This document shows, piece after piece, positions 37,551-49,109 of a stretch of 64,000 bases of DNA. The stretch's first letter is position 1. Each line of letters begins with the position of its first letter. The translations under genes were made by a program, and so were the position numbers. The DNA is from Coleophoma eucalyptorum (lineage: Eukaryota > Ascomycota > Leotiomycetes > Helotiales > Dermateaceae): positions 1,674,001 through 1,738,000 of the forward strand of contig JALRME010000002.1 of the NCBI GenBank assembly GCA_026120035.1, in the 5' to 3' direction. The notes under the pieces were generated by a model. That model saw only the letters and a program-made list of their open reading frames with translations, was not told where the DNA came from and did no database searches.

Positions 37551-37898
37551 TTAACCTCCTTCTGCTGCCGGCGCAGGTGCCGGTGCAGGCGCAGGCGCAG
37601 GCGCAGGATCCGGAGCAACTTCACCTTTCTCAGCGGCTACAAGTTTAATGAAGTCAGTACAGCTTCATTTAAACATTCCAGATGGTAAGAAAACACAAGA
37701 ATCGAGTCATCTCGAGTTCCAGACATATACCTTACCTTCATCTCCACTGCCACCCTTCTCAGCGTGACGTCTCCTCCTGGCTTTGATCCTTCGAATTTGC
37801 ATCGCTCTCAGGTGATATACATAAGCGATGCAGAGCAAGATAATGCCACCAACTCCGCACCCAACTGCTATGGCGATCGTTTGGGATTTTGAGGCCAT
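37551..37898 (-). CDS. Very small single-pass membrane protein with Pro-Ala tail
   Basis: Two exons (37898-37736, 37636-37551) joined in a split Ala codon give 82 aa. Residues 6-28 form a transmembrane helix (TIAIAVGCGVGGIILLCIAY). A strongly basic membrane-proximal cluster follows (RRIKARRRRHAEKGG, obeying the positive-inside rule). Exon 2 encodes AEKGEVAP and a run of Pro-Ala dipeptides before a stop. The dipeptide run is written by GCGCAG/GCGCCT-type hexamer repeats at about 37570-37608, so its length may vary among strains. The canonical GTAAGG donor, the TTGTAG acceptor and frame retention support the second exon. Function unknown. Confidence 0.6.
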
Positions 37899-39018
37899 AG
37901 AATGGGGTTTGAATATTTTAATTCATATGGCTCTTCTCAATGGTCTTGGGTTTTGGATTAGATGACTGATTGGGGTATGTTTTGCTGGGATTTGGTTGGC
38001 GTGAAGTTACAGGGGCTTGCATAGAGGAAACGAGAGGTTTGTGAAAGAATACGAATTGAAAATGGAGACGAAGATTTTAACTAGTGGAAAGTATGGAAAA
38101 GGACATAAGAAGGAGAATAGATTATCATACGTTTTAAGAGGGAGGGAAACCATATTGAACACAATTAAGGACTGCCCTAAAGAACCAAGATCGGAGGTGC
38201 AAGAAGCGTTTGGCTGTCACGTCTTGCCTGACCGCTAATCGCCGGCTGGTATTCTGCACAAAGCGATCGCCTCGTCATGGAACCATTGGCGACCGAACCA
38301 CGCCTTGCGAGCCGTTGGGCACAATGGGCAGCGATAGAAAGATGTATCTCTTATGCAAGACCACCCGTCACGAAACGTCGTCCTATAAAAACCCCTACTT
38401 CTCCCACAGTACCTCTGGGTCGAATGGATGTACCGTCAGAGGAGTGTTCGCTGGCAAAGCTTAACGACGGCCCTGCAGATGCGTTCCGCCTTCAACCGGC
38501 TCGGTACGGCACGAACCAGAGGGGGTGGGACTGGGATTGCCGCAGGGCGAACTGTAGCGCCTTGTTGAGTTTCTATGCAAAAGGGTGGGTATTGATCAGG
38601 AGTTTGGCTTGCAAATGATATGTGATACTGCAGGGCTTCATTTGGAGTGACATGTATCTATGTGGGGAGTATCGGTGTGTTTGGGACAGGATGATGTGGT
38701 TGCACGTTTCGCAGGCATCCTCTTGGACACCTCTTGATTTCAATTCTGAGTGTGAATGGACAGGTGCGTAGAGTATCGAATTAAATTACAAGCTTCGATT
38801 AAGACCCTTGAATGATACGTATGCATCTACGTGATGTGTTGTCCAAGATTCCGTCGCTTATTTTCCATAAGCCTTCCGCTTGGATCGGCATCTGCTAAAA
38901 GGTCCTGTACAATGTGCACTCGCTTGTCAAGTTACAACCATCGAGTGAGAGTGATTGGAAAACACTAAATTTGCAGAAAGATATGTCTCCACAAGGATAA
39001 TCAAGTTTTGGTATTCTC
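37899..39018. other. Gene-free region upstream of the small membrane gene
   Basis: Contains the promoter of the small minus-strand gene and the 3' flank of the dipeptidase. A 113-codon plus frame (38277-38618) has no domain or partner exons and is not accepted. Confidence 0.45.
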
Positions 39019-40542
39019 TTAATCCTCTTCGGGCCGAGGAACTCCATACCAGTCATAACCCAGCTTGTCCTCTGGGTCAGGGTCTGGCATTTGGTAATAA
39101 CCATCATACCTCCACCATTGCCTACCCTCCCAAACATCCTCAACTGGCAAGACACCGGCCTTCTTCATCTCGTCACGTTTGTCCACAACGCCTTGCCAAA
39201 CTCGCAAGATGTTACCTCCAATACACTTTGCGAGCTGTTCTTCAGTTGCTCCACGGTCTAGAATAGCTTTCATAAGTGCAGGATAGCACTTGACGTCTTC
39301 TAGACCAGGAATGACGGACGCAATGCCGTCGAAATCAGATCCTAACCCCACATAATCCCAGCCAATGCGGTTCGCGATATGGAAGAGATGGTCAAGAACC
39401 ATGTCCATTGTGGCATCTTTCCGCTTGGTCGCACAATGCTCTGGTACAAAGGTAACCATTACAATACCATTGTTAGCTGGGACCATGTCTAGGACATCAT
39501 CTGGGACATTTCGAGCACAGTCAAATACGGCTTGTACATTGCTGTGCGAGAACATAACAGGTGCCTCAGAGAGCTCGAGAACTTGTCGAGCACACTCAGC
39601 TGTGACATGTGAAAGATCTATGATCATGCCTGAGGAGAAAGTCAGCAAAGTGCAGGTCAAGACATCCACGTTTTCCTACCTAGTCGATTCATTTCTTTCA
39701 CTGCAGAGCGACCCAAAGATGATAACCCTCCATGAACTGGGCCGATCTTTGATGTTGAAGAATCGGCAAATGCGTTGTTGCATAAATGTGTTAAAGTGCA
39801 CTAGATATATCAATGAGTAAGGTATTTCCAAACCAGTCACGAAGTTGTCTTTGAAAGGACTTACATATCTGACTCCTAGCAAGTAAAATGCGCGGATTAT
39901 TCCTATGGAGTTTCCGGCCATGTGCAGGCTATGCGAGTGTCAGCATTGATTTTCTCATCAAGAGACCTCTAGAAAGTAGTACCCTTCAACTCCAATGGAG
40001 CAGGCAATCTTCCCACTAGCATAGATACGCTTGACATCAGCTGGCTCCGAGATTAACTCAAAGACGTCTGAGTATGACTCCACCATCCTGCGAGTCATTT
40101 CAATCTGCTCAATTGCATCACGAGCCATATCACTAGCATAGAATTAGTACTTGATCTATTCTACAAGATCTAGGATAACTCATACCTATATTCTGGCGTG
40201 GAAAAGTTCTCAGCTGATCGGAGACATGGGACACAGACCGACCAAAACTGAGCACCAACAGCACCTTGAAGAGGGTATGAGCATGTGATCTTTGCAAAAC
40301 ATTTAGAATAGATGAGACTTACCTTCACGAAGTCGAGGAATATCAGTCATTCCCCGTTGAAACCCTTTCCTAAGATCAAATTTCTCATTGTTATGGATCT
40401 TGCCCTTGAACATACAACGAGGTTGCTGAGGAAGATCATTATGTCCATCAAATAGAGGCGTATGTTGTAACACCCTTTTGACTCGCTCGTCGATATCGAG
40501 ACTTTGGTAGGGGTGGTCTGTCAGAGAATTTTGGTCCGCCAT
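39019..40542 (-). CDS. Peptidase M19 (renal/membrane-dipeptidase family), cytosolic type
   Basis: Six exons (40542-40323, 40264-40186, 40132-39983, 39928-39865, 39800-39680, 39629-39019) keep frame and give 414 aa. Zinc-binding motifs appear in the family order: DGHNDLP (His and Asp) near residue 33, the bridging Glu in CSIGVEG, DLSHV, MFSHSN, and GSDFDG near the C-terminus. M19 enzymes split dipeptides, including ones with D- or unusual C-terminal residues. No signal peptide or GPI signal is present, so it should act in the cytosol. It lies downstream of, and co-oriented with, a dialkylglycine decarboxylase and a secreted carboxypeptidase. A Cys stands before [13 protein letters not shown], where most members have a hydrophobic residue. 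Confidence 0.93.
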
Positions 40543-41672
40543 GATGGTTGTGTTTTGGTATGCGGTTTAAATCAAGCTTCCCTATTCGAGGCTTTCTTCT
40601 ATGAGGTTTGGATCTGAGAAAGCAACGTATTGAAAAGACAGGTTGCAGAGGGTCAAAGGTGTGATATCTCCGGGTTCAAGCTCATTCATGTATAACTATC
40701 TGCATGAAAGCTAGTTGAAATAGACGCTAAATATCACAACAATTGCCCAAGACCAGCGCGAGACTTTGCCGCTTCGGAAAAGGGCCTAAGAGTGGGATGT
40801 TTGCCAAGATGGCTCTTTCGCATATATCCCGAGCTCCTATGATCCATATTTTTGTTTTGCGAGAAAGTAATAAATTGTTGGTTGTTCTTATCGTAACAAA
40901 AATGGGATGTCCAGAGATAGATTCTCACTATTATGCGAGACATCAGATAACCTTGCGTCAGCCTTGCCGAGGTTAGTGGGAGGTTTTCCGTGGAAAGGGA
41001 AAGGCGGGCGGCAAACCTGGAACGACTGCTGAACGGTGGCATATATAGCATCACTAGAAAAGTTTACCACGCCTCACAGACTCTCCTTGGATGAAGCTGG
41101 ATAATAATGGTCCTTTGCAAGGGTTTTGCTCCTCCACTGTTCAGAGTACAAATCCTCCCTTTATTTAGCGAGCTCTTGCAAAAGTAAGTAGTTGTCTTGA
41201 CTTCCTGCTATGACCGATCAGCGTATGGCAGCAAAGTGGTCTGTTTAAGTCTAGGCCCATGAAATCGAATGCTACGATTAAATACCTTCACACCATCGGC
41301 CACATTGCCTTTCGCTTTGCTACCATGGAATTTTGCTCCTCAATTGTAATGATGAATGCTACTTTAATGTTGTAAGGTTTTAGGGAAACCGACAGTATTT
41401 CCAACGGAGACAAAGTATTGCGTTTAGGTGAGCCGTACAGCTCCTATGATATAGGTATAAAAATCTATGAATGTAAGGATTGAGTAACCAGAACTGACCC
41501 TGTGATGGAGATGAGTCCCTAAGAAGGATGTTTGTGGTTGAGTATAAATACCACACTAAGTAACATTAGGTTCATTGAGATAAATCACCGAACTAACCTG
41601 AGCAATTGTATTACGCATGTCCGTTCTGTTCATAGCCATGATAACATTAATGGCAAATATTCAGTTTATAAA
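40543..41672. other. Intergenic region, dipeptidase promoter side
   Basis: Holds the dipeptidase promoter and the 3' flank of the aminotransferase-fold gene. No supported gene; sequence is AT-rich in places. Confidence 0.5.
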
Positions 41673-43104
41673 TTAATAGAGGGGATTCGAGCCCTCAGTG
41701 GTACGGAAAGCCTCCTCCATAATCTCCAACCCAGTCTGCAGCTGCTCATCCGTAATAGTAATCGGTGGTGCAATTCTGAACACACCACCAAACGAAGCCA
41801 TGGTGGCCAAATTAGCAGAGAGGCCGAGCTCAAACATCCTGTTAGATAAGCGACTACCAAGTTCAAGCGAAGGTTCTTTTGTCTCTCGGCTTGCAACAAT
41901 CTCAATACCAGCCATAAGACCACGTCCACGCACATCACCAATGCAGCCATATCTGCTCTCCAACTTCTTCAGGCCCTCGTGTAGCTTCTTACCCGCTTCC
42001 CGCGAGCGGGCTACGAGGTTATCACGGACAACGACCTCGAGGACTTTCAAGCCGACTGCAGCAGGCAAGGGGTCGTTGACGTGAGTAGTGTAGAACACGT
42101 AACCGGCCTCTTTTGTTGCTGCAGCAATCTTGTCGCTGGTCACCACCGCACTGAGCGGCAATCCATTACCGAGGGTTTTGCTCAAAGTAAGGATGTCAGG
42201 TACGATACCAGCCTCGTTGAAAGCAAAGATATCGCCGCACCTTCCGATGCCGGTTTGTGCTTCGTCAATAATCAGGAGCATTTCTCTCTTCTCGCAGTGC
42301 TTCTTCATTGCTGCCAAGTATCCATCTGGCAGGCAGTGCATTCCACCTGATGAGAGAATGGGCTCGAGAATGACTGCGGCGAGTGAACCACAGGATGCAC
42401 TGTCTACCATCGACCATCCGTAGTTGAGCTCAGTTTCCCAGTCATACGATCCGTCCGCATGCCGGAATTGTGATCGGTATGCATTTGGGGCCGGAAGCGC
42501 GTAGTTTCCGGGCATCTGAAGTAAACGTCAAAAACTATGTTCTTTGGATTTGAATTATGGTAATTGGCAAACTCACCTGTGGGCCATATCCTTTACGCCC
42601 GGAGTGGTATTGAGCTCCAACGGAAGCACCAGTCATACCATGCCAGCTAGCACTAAGGCCTACAATCTCCCACTTTCCAGTGTAGAATTTAGCCAGCTTG
42701 ATAGCAGCCTCGTTACTTTCACTTCCAGTGCTGAGAAACATAGCCTTATCGAGACCTGGAGGGGTCAAGTCCGTCAGAGCTTTGGCGAGCTGGATAACTG
42801 GAGGGCTGACCATGCCGCTGAATAGATGATCAAGACCCGCTGCATGTTCATGGATCGTCTTAACTACTTCCTCGTGTCCATGTCCAATCAAACAGGACAT
42901 TTGGCCTGATGTCCAGTCAAGAATTCTGTGGCCATCGGCTGTGTAGATGTAGATACCACTGGCGTGAGTGATGACGCTGGGAAAGAAGGATGTTCCATAG
43001 TTCAACAGCGTTGCATCAGCTGTTGCCATCAGAGCCTTCTCATCTACATTGGCGTAGATCTGTTGTCCTGTGACCTTCACAGGTGATATAGTGGAAGATG
43101 GCAT
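41673..43104 (-). CDS. 2,2-dialkylglycine decarboxylase-like class III PLP enzyme
   Basis: Two exons (43104-42577, 42515-41673) give 456 aa. Fold-type I class III motifs are all present: ILDWTSGQMSCLIGHGH, FLSTGSESNEAA, SWHGMTGA, LLIIDEAQTGIGR, and the PLP lysine in LTLSKTLGNG (about Lys289). Residues that set dialkylglycine decarboxylase apart from GABA and ornithine transaminases are kept: Gln68 in SGQMS, Trp154 in SWHGM and Arg423 in FRIAPP. They correspond to Gln52, Trp138 and Arg406 of the Burkholderia cepacia enzyme. That enzyme decarboxylates alpha-aminoisobutyrate or isovaline to a ketone and CO2, then transaminates pyruvate to alanine. No clear mitochondrial presequence is seen. The neighbours are two peptidases on the same strand. 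Confidence 0.9.
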
Positions 43105-44610
43105 GGCTGCTGAATCGAGATGTTCTTCTTGTGGTTAGATAAGCTAGGGAAGAGCGGGAGGTAGAATCTCTTTTCAGAAATCAAGCCGGGATCTGAAATA
43201 AGAATAAGATGCAAACCACTGAGACCGACAACTTTATATTTGATCTGCTTCAGCCCTGTGAATGTAGTGTCTTTGTAGAAAGCATGTGGGAGAGAAAGCA
43301 CTTTTCCCGCGGCAAGGCATCGTGTTGGTGTATTCTCTCTACACTCCACGGGCAGCGGGAAACTCTCCGCCATGCAGAGCTGCCAGTGTCGCTCAAGTTT
43401 CCCGCACCTTACCTTAACCGTCGCGAAAGAATTCAAGGCTTTACACTAGGCCTGGTTGGGATTTTGGGAGGATAGTGCCTTCCTTTCATGGCATGAAAAG
43501 CAACATGTTAGGAGGTTTAGGTGGTAGTAGGAGCTCGTATGTGCCTGAGCAGCATTTCAATTACCGAAGCCTATAGCAAGTTCTTATAAACTGTGTCGGA
43601 TAAACATCTAGAGTTTTAGCTATTAGATACCATTGAGGTACTGTAGAATCCCTGCGGGTCATACGTATAAACTTAGCTTGATTGGAGTAATAGCTTTTAA
43701 CTATGTCGCTTCTGAATTAGGTCGTGAGACAATATCCGGGAAACTTTGGAGGACTCATGTATAGTTCAAATCCAAGCTCCCCAAATCGAGCCCTTAGGAG
43801 AGCCGCAAGATTGTTTAGATATACTGTTTGAAAACTATGTTTTAATTTATTGGGAAAATAGACATCTTGCCCCAAGACGATATTTTCATACGAGTGCGCT
43901 ATGTATGGTCTCTAGATACCAGAAACAAACACGGAGATAGTGATGACATCGACTTCGACAATAATGTATTAAGTGCAGTATTTCTTTTCCACAGCAGCAA
44001 TATCGACTGAATTGGCGAGTAGGGCGACCTTGTAGGCTTACCTGTGGCATAAGTTTGAAATTCTAACTTACGATATATGCCAAAGCATGCCGCGGACAAT
44101 CTATCCTCGAGTATTTTTAAGACCGTCCTGTCCCTATTACACGGAATTACATATGTAAACAAAAAACTCAACACCTCTCAGAAGAGGATGGTATAGCACT
44201 ATTGGACAGGTTGGCTATGGTATAGATTGAATTCTACCCTTATCGCAGTACATGGCGTTTGCAGCGACACTTTCAATAGTCTGATCTCGCACAAAAAAGC
44301 AATGTGAAGCGAGGCGAAAAATGAAATTTGAAGAATGTATCTCTATTTAGTTTCCTTTATCAACAACCAATTGTGCCAATTTTTATATCAATATTTTACA
44401 GCCGTTTTACCGTGCAACCAAACGCCATTTTGCCTTCCTGCAGGCAGGGTATATTATTCGAAAAGCCAACTTATCATTAAAAGGCCATAATCCGCTCAAT
44501 GCCGTTCACTGTCGCAAGAAGGGTTCTATGTAATAATTGCATTAGGAGAGCCGTGAACGCTGTGTAGAGCCACTCTCACAAGAGAGTATTTCGCTTCGAT
44601 GCAAACATAA
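43105..44610. other. Intergenic region (about 1.5 kb)
   Basis: Lies between the decarboxylase start and the carboxypeptidase stop, so it contains the decarboxylase promoter. No gene supported; the part at about 43,560-44,470 is AT-rich. Confidence 0.5.
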
Positions 44611-46745
44611 TCAGGCCAAAATCATAGTGCCCAGAGTGAGCAAGAGTGGCAGTCCAAGAACAAAGAGGCTGAAATCTGAAGTTGATGATGCACCACCTTT
44701 GGTAGGACTTGGTGTAGCAGTTGCAGTAAAGAATCCAGTCAACGTCTCCGTGTATGTTGTGGTCGTCACGGTTCCAACCCCTGATATGCTGGTTACGGTT
44801 GTTGTTGGAGTTGCTGTAGAGCTAAAAGAACTCCAGTCGGAGGAGGCACTGTATAGCACTCCATTGATGAGAACGCCTTCATTATTTATTATCATACTCT
44901 TCTGGCTATCATCGCATGTGTCAATGATGTCGCGGAGATAGCAAGTAGAGCTTGGTGAGCTAGGTAGACGTGTCGTATGTGTTGCATTGGCAGGTCCTGA
45001 GGTATTATACTTTGATATATCGATTGTTGCGCCCGTTGAAAGAGATGTACCCATCATAATGCGTGCGAACACCTGGAATGCCGTCTCAGGCTGATACGCT
45101 GGGACGCTGTGACCTGCATCGTAGATTCGGCTGAAGGAAAGATTGCCATACTGCCGGACGACGCCACCAATGTACGTTGTATTTGTGATAATGGGTGCGT
45201 ATCCGGCCGCGGGAAATCGAGAAGCGTAGTCAGAAGAGGCTTGAGCAGCTACAGCAAGAGAGATAGCCTCGCCTCCATACCAATTACATATGTAATCTCT
45301 GTCGCCATACATGAAGCCAACACGAACCCCAGAATTGAGAAGGGCTGCAATATCAGGAACCAAATCCTGGCGTTCATAATCACCAGTCGAAGTGAAAGCA
45401 TCGATCACCTGATAATTGGTTTCAGTGAAATTCACTGGAGTTCCTATAGAGGATTGGACTTCTGGCGTGTTCAGATATTCGAGATAGGTGGCTGGCGGGA
45501 AAGATTCTGGAAGTGTGTGAGAAATGTCATAAATACTCCTTCCAGCATCATAGTAAGGTTCCATGACGTTTGTAGTACAACTACTGTATGCTGACGAACA
45601 CATGGTATTCACTGCTGCAACATCGCCGCTATTATCTGGGTCCTGAGCCTGAACAGCTGCTCGGCACTTGGTGATTAAATCACGGCATCCTCCGGATGCA
45701 TAGAAGCTCCCATTTGCCAGAGAAGCCCTTGTCGGATTTATGGCACTGTAACCATAAGAATTGCTGTTTGCCATTACAGGGTAGTATGGAGCCTGTATCA
45801 AGTCATCAACGCAGCCATTGATGATCCCGAGGCTCTGCAGCTTGATCTCGAGTGTTCCATTCTCTGAGAGGGTGCCATTCAGCCGTCTCTTGTTCTGTTC
45901 TTCCCAGAGAGTTGCGAACGCAGGCCCATATTTCCCTCCATAACTTTCGGCAAACAGGTGTATTCCCATGGTGGAACTGTCATTGGGACTATATTGGGGA
46001 AATGCACCAAGAAATCCCTGAAGCATGTGCCAAATTGCCATTGCGGATGTCTCGGTAGTATTTGCAGTGTTATTGGTATTAAGAGAGCTGAAAGTACCAT
46101 TAAAAAAGGTATCTGATGGTTGAGAGCTTGGCAAAGTCTGAGAAGGCGTATACAGATGGGAGGTTAGGAGATCCAGCGAGCCATTGGTAGGTGTGTCATA
46201 AGAGAAGCCTACTTGATTTGGCTGTCAAATGTTAGCCATTGAGTCACTGCGACCTTTGCGCAATATGTGCGCGTCATGATTATTCCTGACGAGCGCAAGA
46301 GCATATCATAAAATATACACACCTGGTCAATATACAAGACGTTAGATCCGCGATCCCATCCCCAATCGCGCACCACTGTGCTGAACTTCCCAACGTCTTT
46401 CTCCACCACTTGACATGGCCCATTCTCTGCAAATAGACCAATCATCGAGCTTGAACCTGGTCCTCCATTCAGCCATATTGTGAGGTCGGAGGTTGTCTCG
46501 CGCGCAGCAATGAACCAGAAGAACGTGTTGGTTGGATAGGCCCCCGGAATGTTGACCCAGCCTGTGTACTGTTGCTGCGTATCAAACGCGGTCGTACAGG
46601 TACCCTTTGTTGGCGTCTTATAGGAAATAGAGATATTCCCATCAACTGGGGAAGTTATGGTGGTGAGATTGGCTGGCGCTGGGGGGAATTGAGCAGAGGT
46701 GAAGGCGCAGTGCAGAAGGCAGGAAAACAAAAAGGATGAAAGCAT
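44611..46745 (-). CDS. Secreted serine carboxypeptidase (S10), probably GPI-anchored
   Basis: Two exons (46745-46323, 46221-44611) give 677 aa. Residues 1-18 are a signal peptide (LSSFLFSCLLHCAFTSA). The S10 oxyanion region is WLNGGPGSSSMIGLFAENGP; the nucleophile is Ser234 in AESYGGKYGP. The acid lies in GDRDYICNWYGG and the histidine in YDAGHSVPAYQPETA (about His512). Many NxS/T sites fit secretion. After the domain comes a Ser/Thr-rich segment and a hydrophobic C-terminus (LFVLGLPLLLTLGTMIL) preceded by small residues, the usual GPI-attachment signal, so the enzyme is probably held on the cell surface or wall. S10 enzymes remove C-terminal residues from peptides at acid pH. Confidence 0.93.
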
Positions 46746-47453
46746 TATGGTTCAATCATGGCTTGCAGGTCTAGAATGGAAACAAACAGGACGAGAACGC
46801 AGGTAGCGAAGACGACAGACGTAATAGAAAGGTTTGATGTTACGGTGAAAGAGGAGGTGCTACGCAAACTTCTCCTCAACCCGAGGTGACTGTGTCTGCA
46901 GCAGCAGCGTCTGCCTCGTTTGATATTCGAGGGCGCGGCTTACTCGTTACTTGGAGCTAGGGTGCTTGTCGTGCCCGGGCGGTCCCCAGCCACTGACCAG
47001 CGGAACCCTTGCGTCAGGTCAGGTTCTGTTTTAAGAACGTGGGCCTTGTCACAATACTCCAGTCCCCAGTATCGTACGAAGTACTTCATGACCCTTTCGC
47101 CCACTTTCTCTCCCGGTCGCTGGTTAGAAAATAGCCGCATACCCAACACACAACACGAACAAAGCCGCAAAGATGCCATCCTCCATCCTCCATCCTCCCT
47201 GCGTACCCGCTGTCAGGACCCCGATATCTCATAGGGTTTGTTAGCGTTTACGCTACGGGTGTTCAGCAGCAAGTGCGGCACATGCACCTATCATATGCCT
47301 CGTTATGGAAAATGGCTTGAGCTGCGCGGTCTCCTATTGTCTTCTTCTGCTCCAGCGATTCCACCAATGCTCTTTGCGTTACTGTTTCCTTTCTCATGGT
47401 CGTTGTTCTAGCCGGGGAAATGTAGATTCTCCAACCCCCTTCAAGTCAACGCG
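46746..47453. promoter_or_regulatory. Divergent promoter, carboxypeptidase / 551-aa protein
   Basis: 708 bp between start codons on opposite strands. A pyrimidine-rich stretch precedes the plus-strand gene (about 47330-47450). No binding site is claimed. Confidence 0.5.
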
Positions 47454-49109
47454 ATGGTGTCTGCTCCAGATATCATCACGTACATTGGTATTCCACTCGC
47501 CGTCTTGGGGGTTCTGCCTATTATATACAATACCATTTTGACCTTGGCAACCCTCCAAAAAGTCAGGAGAGTGCTGCGTCAAAACCGTGTCACGGCAATA
47601 ACGCGAGATGTGATCAATCATGTCATCGAAGTCGAGCAACCCAGACATACAATCGCACCTCTAGACCGACAGGCCAACAAAGAATACTGGACGCTGAACG
47701 AGTGTTCAAGTACTATTCCAGGAGGAAGTTGGACGACGTTTAATTGGAAGACACATACCACGGGATTCAAGACACAGCGAATTGATTATGCGGATCATTT
47801 ACGACAACCACAGGCCCACATTGGATTTGAGGAGCTCATCTGTTACTTACTCGACCTTGGTGCAATCCCGGATGCAGCTGGGTTTCGCATGCTGAGAGCT
47901 AGTGGCTTATGGGTTGCTGCCGGAACACCTCTGCTACTTTCCCCTGACCAGGACGAGACAGTCCTCAAAATCGCACCATTGGACGACTCTGATGGATTCC
48001 TTTCACTATCTGTCGCATGGAATTCTAAGTGGCAAATGCGAGATATGGAGGCACTTCCGCCGTACTGGGTGACCATCAGAGGCACCTCTCTCCTTCCGCA
48101 AAAAGCATTATCTAGTCTTATGGCCACTGGTCAAGCGCCCACTAGTGGAAATGACAAGGAATTTCCAGACGAAAGTAAAGTGAGCTCCAAATCAACAACA
48201 CCTGAGAGTGGTTTGCCTAGGGGACTTCCTGCGAAAATCAGGTGCCATGTAGGACTTGAAGGCTTAAGGTCGGCAATTCGCGTTGACTCTAATTCTCAAA
48301 TTTTCAAGGCCCTGGACACTACTCACCTCGAGCCCCAATCAGGAAACAATCCTTTAGGGATTTGGTTTGCATCAGTTGCCACAGCATTAGTCTCGTCTTA
48401 TCAGGCAGTACTGTGGAACTTTAAGATTCCGGAGCACATATTAGCATTTGCTAGAAAGGATACAATTCCATGTGGAACCCTTGTTTTGCTCGAAATTGTG
48501 ACAGAATCTTCAACCCCAGACATATTCACTCAGTACGACGACAGAGAGCAAGAAAGAGAAGCTCAATTTGCCAAGATGAGAGATGACGATAGAGCTCATC
48601 GAAGAGAGCAGCTGCTCCCTCCTGAGCAGCGAACACAAGCAATAAGAGACCGACAATTGAAATCGCATGATGACTGGGTACAGTCAATGAGAGACAAGAA
48701 TAGAAGAGATGCCCAAAGAGCAGAGACAAGATTGTTAGAGGCTTTACAAAGCTCCAAGTGGGAGAACAAACTTGTAGCTGACCACTGTCTAGCATGGCTG
48801 CAACAAGGAGGGAACGCAGAAGTGGAGCATAACGTGGCGCGAGCCACCGAGGCTTTATTATGGCGGATGATCTTTGATCAGTCGCTAGCCTCTAAAATTG
48901 GCCGGCAGCTTGAAGATTGGAAAGCCTGGGTAGAGAATGGGGGTATGCGGAAGGCTAATTACTTGGCTATGAAGGAAGATCCGGTCAATTTTGCATACGC
49001 ATGCCTCTTAATGGCAACGATCCAGGCATCTGTTGTGGCAGCTCATGGATCTTTGGCAGTTGACTTGCAAGAATGCTTAAGGATCTGGAAACGAGTAAGG
49101 CTTGGATGA
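47454..49109 (+). CDS. Uncharacterised membrane-anchored fungal protein, 551 aa
   Basis: Single exon. One N-terminal transmembrane helix at about residues 8-31 (IITYIGIPLAVLGVLPIIYN) is followed by a short basic stretch (KVRRVLRQNR). A large soluble region follows, with no motif I know (for example YWTLNECSSTIPGGSWTTFN, IGFEELICYLLDLGAIPDAAG). Near residues 360-440 there is a long charged helix rich in Arg, Asp, Glu and Gln (probable coiled coil), then a helical C-terminal third with several Trp. I recall proteins of this general plan as uncharacterised in Pezizomycotina, but I cannot assign a function. The continuous 551-codon frame and even composition make it a real gene. Confidence 0.75.
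   Translation: MVSAPDIITYIGIPLAVLGVLPIIYNTILTLATLQKVRRVLRQNRVTAITRDVINHVIEVEQPRHTIAPLDRQANKEYWTLNECSSTIPGGSWTTFNWKTHTTGFKTQRIDYADHLRQPQAHIGFEELICYLLDLGAIPDAAGFRMLRASGLWVAAGTPLLLSPDQDETVLKIAPLDDSDGFLSLSVAWNSKWQMRDMEALPPYWVTIRGTSLLPQKALSSLMATGQAPTSGNDKEFPDESKVSSKSTTPESGLPRGLPAKIRCHVGLEGLRSAIRVDSNSQIFKALDTTHLEPQSGNNPLGIWFASVATALVSSYQAVLWNFKIPEHILAFARKDTIPCGTLVLLEIVTESSTPDIFTQYDDREQEREAQFAKMRDDDRAHRREQLLPPEQRTQAIRDRQLKSHDDWVQSMRDKNRRDAQRAETRLLEALQSSKWENKLVADHCLAWLQQGGNAEVEHNVARATEALLWRMIFDQSLASKIGRQLEDWKAWVENGGMRKANYLAMKEDPVNFAYACLLMATIQASVVAAHGSLAVDLQECLRIWKRVRLG

Noticed and set aside
38277..38618. 113-codon plus frame
   Set aside because: It has an ATG but no domain, no partner exons and an odd Arg/Cys-rich composition.
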